This document shows positions 1 to 9,890 of a stretch of 64,000 bases of DNA, one piece after another. Origin of the DNA: Lactarius indigo (Eukaryota; Basidiomycota; Agaricomycetes; Russulales; Russulaceae); NCBI GenBank assembly GCA_025766275.1, contig JAFKAC010000009.1, positions 372,001 to 436,000 on the forward strand. The letters run 5' to 3'. A model generated the notes under the pieces. The model was not told the DNA's origin, made no database searches, and worked only from the letters and a program-made list of their open reading frames with translations. Both the position numbers and the translations under genes were made by a program. Every line of letters begins with the position of its first letter. Position 1 is the first letter of the stretch.

Positions 1-160
1 GGTAACGATGACCTCATGCACCTGCAGCATCGCCCTCGTCCTACTCGTCACATCGGCTTGTATTATGTACTGCCCCCGGGATATAAGTGGATCCAAAAAA
101 AGGCAGTGTACGCATGGCCTGGGGTTCACATGGCAGGGCAAAAGAGGCGCCAAAGGAACG
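1..160. other. Left edge, upstream of the first gene
   Basis: A plus-strand frame is open from position 16 through the start of the first gene. The paralogues at 6.8 and 12.3 kb have no matching coding sequence here, so I treat it as promoter or leader. No other feature is visible. Confidence 0.4.
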
Positions 161-170
161 GTTTAAAAGG
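161..170 (+). promoter_or_regulatory. TATA-like element of module gene 1
   Basis: GTTTAAAAGG lies 131 bp before the ATG at 292. The second module gene has GGTTTAAAGGGG about 135 bp before its ancestral ATG (6765), in a similar context. Conservation between paralogues supports a core-promoter role; the distance is somewhat long for a TATA box. Confidence 0.35.
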
Positions 171-291
171 TGGTGACGACTCGTCTGAGACTTTCAGAGC
201 CTCTTCCATGCACTCCTCTTCACTGTCATCCTATCGGAGCTCAGAGTCTTCGCGACTCGGAACTTCTCTTGGTTCTTCCACCACCGGCGCA

Positions 292-3200
292 ATGGCTCAT
301 TATGATATATTCCGCCACAGCCTTGCAATGATGTTTCCTGCCTACGGACACGCCCTCTGGGAGCCAGGTCCTGGCAATCTATATCCCGCTGCTGTGGCCG
401 TTGGCGACGTCGGTTATATTCGCCAAGGCAAATTTCGCCGTCTCTTCAGCGTTTTACTCCCCGCGGATCATCCGTCCCATCGGAACTTTGGTGTTCCAGA
501 GTACCACGAACAGCTAACGCTCAACATGGAAAACCATATCGAAATTGGCAGGCTTAGTCCTCATAATTTTTGCTCGGCTGGTGTCGCCTCGGGGACGGAA
601 TCGGATCCATGGGCCGATGGGTAACTGAATTACACGGCTTACTAATGTACTGCCACTCACATTGTCTCAGTCCAAAAAAGGAAGGCGAGGTATCTTTTTC
701 TTGCTCGAAACATCAAGGCGCAGTATTGTGCCTTCCAACACAGGCCAAGGGAGAGGACACGGTAGCGAGTGCAGACTTCGGAAAGTGGATAATCAAGCAT
801 ATCGACCGCTGGTTCGTGTGGGCCCGACAACTTGGACTAGGGATTGACCGGATGGAGGATATCATCCTGGTCACTGGGACTCATCGCACAAGGTCTTGGA
901 CTAATGTCGCTTTCCCCGGGGGGCAGGGAGATGCGCAGGCGTCGTTTCGGGCTAAGGTTGACCACAAGGGTGATACTGTAACTCTCAACTGGCAGTCCTC
1001 ACATGAGCACAATCGAGGGGTCGTGTTAAATTTTGGCCCTGATGGCGAGGTATGATGGTACACAGCTTGTGATGACCAATGGATCTGAAATACCTTTCGG
1101 GTGATCTCGTTCATGCTAGAACTTACCGGAGGATCAGTGCATTTTCGTACGAGGCTTTCGGGTTACTCGTAAGCTCAAGATATTGCCGCCAAGGCTTAAA
1201 GGGGCGGCAGGGCCCAATCCAGACCTAGATGGACACGACGGGGGGCCAGACGCGGAACTCATTCCGATACCTGCTTTACCAGAGGTAACGCTGCCGTTAT
1301 CTTAGCCCTTTCTAATCTTCATTTCTTGGAATTCAAAGTACCGGGATCCTCTTCACATACTACTAGAATACATCGCCGAAGTGAGTGCTGTGGACATAAA
1401 TTCTCAGCACGTTCGGGGCTAATATGGTCCTTATAGGAGGCGCCTCCTAACTGCGATATGGTCCTCGTTCATGATGATGACTTGGCACGGCTACATGACA
1501 CTGGCAGCAGTGTAGGCTAAAGCTCCCTGCAACACACCATCGTACTGATGTCACGGTTTTCTCACTCTCAGTCACTTGATGGTCTGCAATATGATGGGTT
1601 ATTAAGTCACGTCCGAAGCCTCAAACCAACGATCCACAACGCCAGGATGGACAAGCTCTCTCAGTATCACAACGTTTCTATTACTCACAGCGGGGGCACC
1701 GCCCATCCGAAAGTTTTGTTGTCCGCCCGCAACAACACCTGGGCTGATACAGAATCCGCCTGGGTAGCTACACTTTCGGACATTTTCGAGAAGCGACGTG
1801 AGTTTTACGTTTTTCTGAGGTCGTATGCTGGCTGCATTGCTTCTCATAGCTCCGTCATCGACGTCCTCTGCACCTCAAAACCTCCACATCGAAACGTCAT
1901 TACTTCGCGGACCTGAAGTACATTCAAGTTCTGGCCGCCTCGCACGGCGTTACTGTCCGAGTGTTCCACCGGCGTTCCGACATCCACCACCTTCTCCAGA
2001 GCTGTAAGTCAGAGACCACTGCTTTGAATGCCCCCCCCCCCTGCGTCTTGGCGCTGAACATGTTGTCTTCTAGGAATTTACCCAGCTTCGAAGGCCTCTT
2101 TCAAGAAGTTGCGCGGGAGATCTCTATGCTTCGACTTGAAATGAATCACCCTTTGAGTCCATTCCCACGCTCCTCCTTCATTCCGCCAAATGAAACATTT
2201 CCCACCGGTAGTAGCGCGGAGAGATCGCAGATGATTGATCACCTCGTATCTCTGCGTGAGACGGGACCTCTCGACCGACTCGACTGCTACACTCGACTCG
2301 CTCCTCCGTCCCCACCCCGGTCCCCCGTTCCGCGTAGACGCATTGAATTTGCGGACTTGTTTACGGAGGAATTGTGTGAAGAGAATCAAGGTTTCACAGC
2401 TTGTACACTTAATAGGCAGGAGAAATATGTCCCTCGTCCGCTGAGGCCGAGACACATTGAAATCTACCCCCAACCTGCCGCGCTTCCTCAAGCTCATGCT
2501 TCGGATTCAGCTCACCTATATGGCAGCTCCGCCACTCCGGACCGTCCGGATATCCCGGAACCTCGATATTTCGGCCTGCCGGCTCCGTCATACCGTATGG
2601 TCCGGTCATCCCTCGCTCACCGTCGCGCTTCAGAGCGCCATCCGCAAACGTAAGTCACTCTGTGTTTTTGCATGACCCATTCTTTTTTCTTTGGTATTCC
2701 GGCGCATGTTGTTGAGGTAACAATCGTGCGACTGGTTGGTCGTGACCATTTGTAATGTAGCGAGAAAGAGGGGACTTCCCATGATCCCTCCCCGTGTCTT
2801 GGTACTGAACATGCCGTCTTCTAGGAATGGTCCTGGAATTGATGTCCCCTGTTCGGGATACTTGCCAGCTTACTTACTTCCAGACTTCCCCGGATTGCCA
2901 ACATACCCCACCGGTGGCAATGCGAGTGGGATTCCGTGGGTTCTCGAACCCGTCGCATCTCAGCTGAGGATGAGACACGTCGACCACACCAGCCGTCCTC
3001 CTCCACAAATGTACGTTAGAAAAACTCCCTGATTACGATATTTTACTGATCAAGAACGTTGCTAGTAACCCACCCTCTTGGTACCGATTTATACGTACTC
3101 TTCTTTTTCTATTGTTGTCGGACCATGTCTCTGACTTGTTCTTTTTCTAGCTGTGCAAACGCCACCACCTCTGTACAACCTTCCTCAAGATCCCGTTCGG

Positions 3201-4909
3201 CACATGGCTGACACTCAGCCCTTCTCTCCGCACACCGGGCAGAAGACGAAAGCACTTTCGGTAGGCTGACAATGAGTAACGTTAATCGCTGATCCTTATG
3301 ATAACCTAAGGTCGGGATCAACTATTCCACACCCCCAGACTCCCAGCTTAGGCAACTGTCCAGTGTTCGCGACGCATACGAGATCGCGCATTTTCTTCAC
3401 AGTACCGTCACAATTCTCAATACTGTGCGGCGCTTTTTTTCTGACATCGCCTCCAGGACACTTAGGTTTCGAGGGAAATAATATAAGAGTCCTTACGGAT
3501 GAGCAACCCGAAAATCTGTCAACCAAGGCAAATATTGTGAGTTATCTGTAAAAATCGTCGCGTTTATCACTTACATTGTCCAGCTGGCGGCAATGCATTG
3601 GTTAGTCGAAGACGCTCAACCAGATGACTCACTGTTCTTTTATTGTGAGGGTCCATATTCGCCCGTATGCCGACTCCTTAAAGTCGAAAAAAATCTAGAT
3701 TCCGGACACGCTACACAACTTGAGAGCCCAAATAAAGATGAGCCAGATGGATTTGACAAGTGTCAGTATTCTCCTTCGTGAGGTGATATTGATGCGCTAA
3801 AAGGAAACAGGCATTTGCGCTATGGACTATACTGGCAATGCACAATCCTCGTCAACTAGTATACCTGGGATCATTGGCGATGACGTAAGTTTCCGCAAAC
3901 AGCTGGTCTATCCGCTGATTGATGTCGCTACTTAGGATATGTACAACATAATGGTCCGGCCCCTCCCGTTAGGGTGTCGCCTGACTGTCGTCCTCGACGT
4001 GAGCTACATCCTTTGACGTACGCGGACATACTGACAAGGCATTTATAGTGCTGTCACTCTGGGACTCTCTTTGGTATGTTATCCTTGAAAAAATTTGACT
4101 CTGACCTTTACCTTATCTCAGACCTTCCCTTTATTGTAAGTGAATTCTCCTTCCGGATCACTCCTCCTGACGTGTTCTGCTCAGTACGACTCGGGGGGGG
4201 TTCCCAAACCGCTTGATACAAATTCAAATGTTTACCAGAGGTGGAGCAACCCGGACGTGGTTAGTGCTGTCATGTTATGCGAGAGAAAAACCCCTACGAC
4301 ATCTTTCCAGATCTGTTTGAGCGCCCGCAAGGATAGCCGAAGAGTCTTCGGGACCCACGAAGGTGGCTCCCTGGGGAGAGTGAGTTTTAAGCAGCCGGTT
4401 CGCCACTTGCATGAACACGACCTGAGCTTTCTGGTCTATTTCACAGGCTTTCATTGAGTCCGTGACCAGCTGTGGAAATTGTGGGACCTACCTCGACGTT
4501 ATCCGGAGTCTTCAGTATGTATGCTTCGCTGTGCTGCACACCGGTCACTCAGAGAAACGTTCCCAGGGACTATATGAATACAAAAGGTCTCAGACAGCGA
4601 CCTCAGGTAAGCTAACTGCAGGAGGTGATACCGCTCTTATTGATTATAACCTATGTTCATAGCTTTCAAGCTCTCATCCGATTGTACGCTTCTCGTCTGA
4701 AACATGCCTTGGAACTTTGCTTACCTTCTACGTGCTAGGATATCAACCAGCGGTTTCATCTAACGGATGAACGCCCTCAAAGGTTCACGGTACTTCCTCC
4801 GCGGCACCAACTGGAGGAGAACCCCCATTTAGTGGATTCAACGTTCGTGAGCCACACACATGCGAGCGTCAGGTCGACTGGATCAGAAACGCCCGATTTT
4901 CCCATATAA
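292..4909 (+). CDS. Module-metacaspase fusion (caspase-like cysteine peptidase)
   Basis: Predicted protein of about 1064 residues in 23 exons. Exons, all joining in frame: 292-620, 671-1049, 1120-1284, 1339-1380, 1437-1511, 1572-1797, 1850-2003, 2074-2649, 2825-2994, 3151-3260, 3311-3401, 3466-3536, 3584-3644, 3699-3761, 3811-3884, 3936-3998, 4049-4073, 4122-4135, 4185-4379, 4447-4514, 4555-4606, 4663-4683, 4739-4909. Residues 1-405 are the module shared with the genes at 6.8 and 12.3 kb. A Pro-rich linker follows (about 406-735), then a metacaspase p20/p10 region: KALSVGINY, TKANI..AMHWLVEDA, YSGHA with the catalytic His near 820, DEPDGFDKCICAMDY, DCCHSGT with the catalytic Cys near 885, and LSSSHPIDINQRF near the C-terminus. 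Metacaspases cleave after Arg/Lys and act in stress and cell-death pathways (family knowledge). The donor at 2995 (gtcctc) is weak and chosen because it alone keeps the frame. The ATG at 292 is chosen because paralogues start there. Confidence 0.82.
2004..2073 (+). repeat. Repeated intron/exon boundary, copy 1
   Basis: The 3' part of this intron (GTCTTGGCGCTGAACATG then a TCTTCTAG acceptor and GAAT) is nearly the same as the end of the intron at 2650-2824 in the same gene. This points to an internal duplication in the Pro-rich linker of the metacaspase gene. A run of ten C lies at about 2033-2042. Confidence 0.55.
2650..2824 (+). repeat. Repeated intron/exon boundary, copy 2
   Basis: Begins GTAAGTCA like the copy at 2004 and ends with the same CTGAACATG..TCTTCTAG block, but is longer (175 against 70 bp). 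Confidence 0.55.
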
Positions 4910-5930
4910 GTTGCTCGACCGCGACAAAGCGGGAATCTGCGGCCCTAATTTTCCCTTTAATTTTTAGTCACGGCCTACATTACATACTATCGATACTGTA
5001 TACCTTCGCTCTCACGATCTCTGTCTCCGTCTGCGTCGGTCTACCGTGAGGTTTCCGTGTTTACCATTATCTTCTCTATCACATCTATCTACACTTCCCC
5101 TGGGGTCGACATTTTTACTTGCATAGCTATCTACACTACCCTTGCGCAAAAACTTTCTGTAGCTTCAACAATACATCGTGTTTCTTTCTTCGTTGCTGTA
5201 GTTCTTAACGAGTCAACCATCCGAGTCACATTGGACTGGTGTCCTTGTCTCGGCGCTGGTACTGTAGCGTCGGTATGATGTGCTGAGTTCGTGTGTGTAA
5301 TTTGCTGTAATGTGTGGGAAGAACTGAAGCCTGTAGTCTGAGCGGTAGCACTTGCGCATACAGTGCCGTAGGGAGCACATAGCTGACCATGCCGGTGGTG
5401 GTGTAATTCATCTTGGCTCGCAGGAGTAAAGTTAGTCCGACGTGCCGAGGAGGTAGCCAGCTCCCAGTGAGCTGTCGTTGTGTGAGTTATTGGGGCGGAG
5501 GGCACACTGTGCAGTGCCAGTGGCCGGTGTCTAAGCGTGTTCGATGAGTCCGAGTGTGTCGGTGGAACTCGTTCCACAACATTGCTCCTCGGACAGGTGT
5601 GCGCCGCATCGGAAACGGAGGAGCGGCAAACGTGAGTAAATGCATAGGCGGAGGAATGGGGGGGTGGGAATGCTTTAGATCGCTGATCTCACAGGCGACC
5701 CGAGCGCGTCAATCAGGGCGTTATTGTGGGATTGAGCCGAGCTCGAATTAAGCGTGAGAAGACAGAGAAGCGACAAAGAGGCTGCCGATGCTAGAGACGC
5801 CGAAGAAACGAGCACAATGAAAATCAAAAGCGGGAGCAATGGTGAGAATGTGGGACTGCGCGCTGACCAAGACCGAGAGAAACGAGGGTGAAAACCAAGG
5901 CCAGTCGAGCGAAAAATATACATCGAGAGA
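4850..5930. repeat. Duplicated segment A, first copy
   Basis: Runs from the last codons of the metacaspase gene into the 3' spacer and matches 10415-11760 in the same orientation in blocks: the metacaspase tail (CACACATGCGAGCGTC against CACACGTGCGAGTGTC), a block around 5345-5400 (GCCGTAGGGAGCAC), and a block around 5750-5870. Apparent minus-strand frames inside are unsupported. Confidence 0.6.
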
Positions 5931-6628
5931 CCTACAAGGCCCGTATATTGAGGGAGCTATGTAGCAAACAATTATGCAGAGGTCAAATTAACAAGTCTTT
6001 GAACGTATCGACGCACCTCAAGTAGGATGGCGCGTAATTAGATGGCATTTCTGCCGGTCTGGTACATGGTGCGTACAGATTATCATTTCCCGAGTCGTAA
6101 TATAGTGTTAAAGCGTGAAGGTGAGGAACAGGAAGCCGAAGCGGGGTTGAGGATGCAGATCAAATTCGAAGTGGGTGACAGGGAGAACTGGGACAGACAT
6201 AAGGAATGGAAAGACTATAAGATGGAGTGAAGAAGTGTGGGAATCAGGATGAGTCACGGTAGCGAATGTGGCAAGACCTGGGGTGAATGAAGGGCATGAA
6301 TACGGAGATTGGGAATGGGAGGGGGTTGAAAGCAGAATGTGGGGGAGGAAAGGAGACGAAAGACATGAGGACAGGTCGCGTGAGGACTAAGGGGGAGCAC
6401 TCAAAACACATAGAAATCAAGTGCAAGGGGGGTTGCGAACTTGAAGTGAAGAAGAGCACTAGACGGCCGTTCAAGCGTCTGCATTTGGTCGAACTTTTGT
6501 GGTGATCCGACGACCCGGCGCGGGATTCCGGTCTCAAAACACTCTTATGACAGGACTGATGGCAATTCGGGGGGCAGTGCGCATCATGATCCGAGGTTTA
6601 CAAGGAAGGGTAAGAGATCCCTAGGAGA
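4910..6628. other. Spacer between module genes 1 and 2
   Basis: Besides duplicated segment A (to 5930) this spacer is purine-rich on the plus strand from about 6100 to 6450. I see no gene or RNA signature here. Confidence 0.5.
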
Positions 6629-6640
6629 GGTTTAAAGGGG
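6629..6640 (+). promoter_or_regulatory. TATA-like element of module gene 2
   Basis: GGTTTAAAGGGG matches the element before module gene 1 in sequence and distance (about 135 bp before the ancestral ATG at 6765). Confidence 0.35.
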
Positions 6641-6774
6641 TGATGTCGTTTGAGGGCTTCCTCCAACCCTTCCCCTCCTCTTTACTAGTATCATAAGCTC
6701 GGAGCTTGGCTCGGAGTCACGGTCTACACAAGCTTCTCTTGGTTCATGTTCAACCACTGGCGCAATGGCTCACT

Positions 6775-9700
6775 ATGATATCTTCCGTCATCAACCTTGC
6801 AATCAAATTTCCTGCCTATGGACACGCCCTCTGGGACCCGGACCCTGGGAATCTATATCCCGCCGTGGAAGTTGGCGACGTCGGCTATATTCACGAAGGC
6901 AAATTCCACCGTCTCTTCAATGCTTTGCTACCTGCAGAAGATGAATCACATGAGGACTACGGTGTTCCAGAGGGCCACGAACAGCTTACGCTCAACCTCA
7001 AAAAACATATTAATATTGGCAGGCTCGGTCCCAATAACTTTTGTTCGGCCAAAGTCATATCGATGCCGGAATCGAGGCACTTGTCCCAAGGGTAATTGAA
7101 TTGCGTGGTTTCAAATCAATGTACTGTCACTCACACTTTCTCAGGCCAGATGAAATCCGCAAAGTCACTTTTTCGTGCCCGATGAAAGAAGGCGCAGTAT
7201 TATGCCTTCCAATAGAGGCTACGGGAGAGAACACAGTAGCGAGTGCAGATTTTGGCAGGTGGATAATCAAGCCCATCGACCGCTGGTTCGTGTGGGCTAG
7301 ACAGCTTGGGCTGAGAATCGACCGGATGGAGGACATCATCCTGGTCACTGGGATTCACCGTACAAGATCTTGGACTAATGTCGCTTTCCCTGGCGGCCAG
7401 GACGCACAGGCATCATTCGGGGCAAAGGCGGACCATCGCGGCGGTATTGTCAACTGGAAATTTTCGCACGCAAGTAGTCGAGGGGTGGTGTTGAATTATG
7501 GCCCTGATGGCGAGGTATGGCGTTGCGCAGCTCGTGCTGACAATCGAATCCTTAAATACCTTTCGCATAATCTCGTCCACGCTAGAACCTACCGGAGGAT
7601 CAGTGTATCTTCATACGAGGGTATCGTGTCACTCGTAAGCTCAGGATACTACCGCCGAAGCTTAAGGGGGCGGCAGGACCCAATCCGGACCCCGATGGAT
7701 ACGACGAGCCAGATGTAGAGCTCGTGCAAATACCACCGGTACCGGAGGTAAAGTTGCGGCACTTTTGGCGTGATCTAGTCTTCATTTTTGTCTCTGAAGT
7801 ATCGGGTTCCTCTTCACATACTACTGGAATACATCGCTGATGTGAGTACTGTGGACATGAGTCCCATCTGGGCGTTTGGTGACACATCATCCTTATAGGA
7901 AGCACCTCCTGACTGCATGCTCCTGGTTCATGACGATGACTTGGCACGACTTGACGAAGTCTATGACAATATTGTGAGTCGAAGCTCCGTACAATACACT
8001 ATTGTATTGGCGTTTTCTTACTTCTCTGCAGCCACTAGACGTAGTGTTAAGTCACATCCGAAGCCTCAAGCCAACGGTTCACAACACTCGGATTGGTGAG
8101 CCCTTTCAGTGTCGTAGCTTTATATTTCTCACAACGAAGGTTCCTTCCCCAAAGATCTGTTCTCCGTTCACAACAGGACCAGTGCTGATGCAGAATCCGC
8201 TTGGGTAGCTACACTGTCAAACATTTTTGAAAAGCAGTGTGAGTTTCACATTTTTCTGACGTTGCATCTTGGCTACATCGCTACTGGTAGCTCTGTCATC
8301 GACATCCTCCGCACTTCCGGGACCCCACGTCAGAACGACTCAGATATTCCCCCCAGGAGAACATTCCGGGGGCTACACTCAACAGCTTGGCTCTGCCCAA
8401 CATAATGAGCCAGGCCACCCTCGACCCACTCGCCATATCTACGCTCCACCAGCATACGATGGCTACGTGAGCACGATTCCGCGCGCCCGCGATCCCATCG
8501 CACCTCAACCAGGGGCGAGATACATCAACCACTCCATTCTGCCCCCCGCGCTCCCCCGTGCTTGCGCTCTGGAGTCCGCATGGCCACCTTACCAATTTGA
8601 CGGCTTCACCGCTCAGAGTCATCCAATTTCCCCGGAACTTCTGTACCAGCCGGTTCCATCATCATACCAATTTGTTTCCTCTCGTGCCCCTGAGTGGCCC
8701 CATTCACAGGTTTCGTCGGGAAACGATTATCCAGAACGAAGTAGTACTGCATCCCCGATCTCGCCAAGCAGTCGGACTGATTCTAAAGCATACCCGTCAC
8801 ATAACCGAGACCCTCAAACTCGGCAGGGGTACCTCAAAGAAGCGCACATCCCGTATCAGACTCCTGCTCCAGGGAATTCGGCTTTCCCAGAGCCAACTCC
8901 GGTTCCTACCAGCGGTTCTGTCCAACGCAGCCACCCCGGACAGTCATCGATTCATTACGCTTCCGCCAGCGATTCTATACAACGAAGCCCCTCTGGACAG
9001 TCAACGGCCCGTTACCCTCCCGCCAGCAGTTCTGCTCAACACAACTACACTGGACGGCCGGCAGCTTTGTCGGCAGCCTGTTATCTTCCCATACAACCAG
9101 TTGACTCGACCAATACTTCATATCCCGTGCCGCAGCAGACGTCCGACCATGTTGTTCCCCACGGTTATCGTTACGCTCCGGCTGTACTATTCAGCAACCG
9201 TGGGCTGTCAGCAACCCATTACCCTCCCACCAGCAGTCCTGTCCAACACAGTTTCACCGAACAATCGACGACTTCTTCCCCTCCCACTCCCACATCAACC
9301 TTTGACTCAACGGATACGTCGCATTCCGGGCCGCAGCCGGCGTCCCACCGCTACGGCACAAACGCCTCTGATGACCCTCGGCCAAGTAGTCGCTCATATC
9401 AAACGACCGCTCCCGTGACGCCTGATCCCCTATACCGAGGAACTCAACCCCAAGAAAGAGGCGTGGCCTCTTCGCAGCTTGACCACCAGGATGTTTACGA
9501 ATACGACAACATGGACGAGGATCGGCCAAAAAGCCCTAGAGGCGGCCCTGGAGTAGTACAAGGTCGTCGTGAGTAGTGCTGTTAACTTGGTAATTCGTTT
9601 CGAATGACAATTTCGTAGAATATAACTGTAGGTTACCAGGGTGCAACCGGCCCATGTTCTTTGATCGGCACTTCAATGAATTTTGGGAGTGGTGCAGCCC

Positions 9701-9890
9701 ACAGCATATACAGTACGTCATCTGCACTGCTTCCTAGTTCCTACCAACCTTACATTACCATAGAGCAGGGCTGGGACAGAGGATAGAAAAGGTTTGTAGA
9801 CACTGTGGAGTCTGGCCTCGCAAGTATGGTCACAAGTTTTGCGGAGGACCTAGTTGCAACAAAAACGGTGTCCCAATTCCAAATCAGTAG
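6775..9890 (+). CDS. Module fused to Pro/Ser/Tyr-rich tail and Cys/His knuckle
   Basis: Predicted 875 residues in ten exons: 6775-7091, 7145-7514, 7586-7747, 7800-7841, 7899-7973, 8032-8095, 8140-8238, 8291-9568, 9619-9712, 9764-9890. Residues 1-376 are the shared module (EGKFHRLFN, KHINIGRLG, EDIILVTG, LPEDQCIFIRGYRVTR, PPKLKGAAGPNPDPDG, LVHDDDLARL). Residues about 377-802 are low-complexity, rich in Pro, Ser, Tyr and Gln, with degenerate repeats of the form SVQRS.PGQS. The last 70 residues carry CRLPGC, EWCSPQH, CRHC and FCGGPSC, enough ligands for two zinc ions. An extra A near 6793 shifts the ancestral ATG (6765) out of frame; an in-frame ATG at 6775 restores the module except its first few residues. 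Function unknown; the knuckle suggests protein or nucleic-acid binding (inference). Confidence 0.72.
8915..9275 (+). repeat. Degenerate repeats in the Pro/Ser/Tyr-rich tail
   Basis: Units of roughly 18-24 codons recur: SVQRSHPGQSSIHYASAS, SIQRSPSGQSTARYPPAS, SAQHNYTGRPA and, further on, PVQHSFTEQSTTSSPPT. They share an SxQ(R/H)S...GQS core followed by a Tyr-Pro-Pro motif. Confidence 0.6.

Noticed and set aside
1825..2653. Separate metacaspase gene starting near 1825 or 1961, independent of the module
   Set aside because: The exon at 1850 joins the module exon 6 in frame, and gene 2 does the same at 8291 with a different tail, so a fusion is the simpler reading. A separate start is not fully excluded.
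5131..5577. 148-codon minus-strand frame rich in Thr, His and Ser
   Set aside because: It lies in the duplicated spacer; the matching copy near 11 kb does not keep the same frame, so it is not under coding selection.
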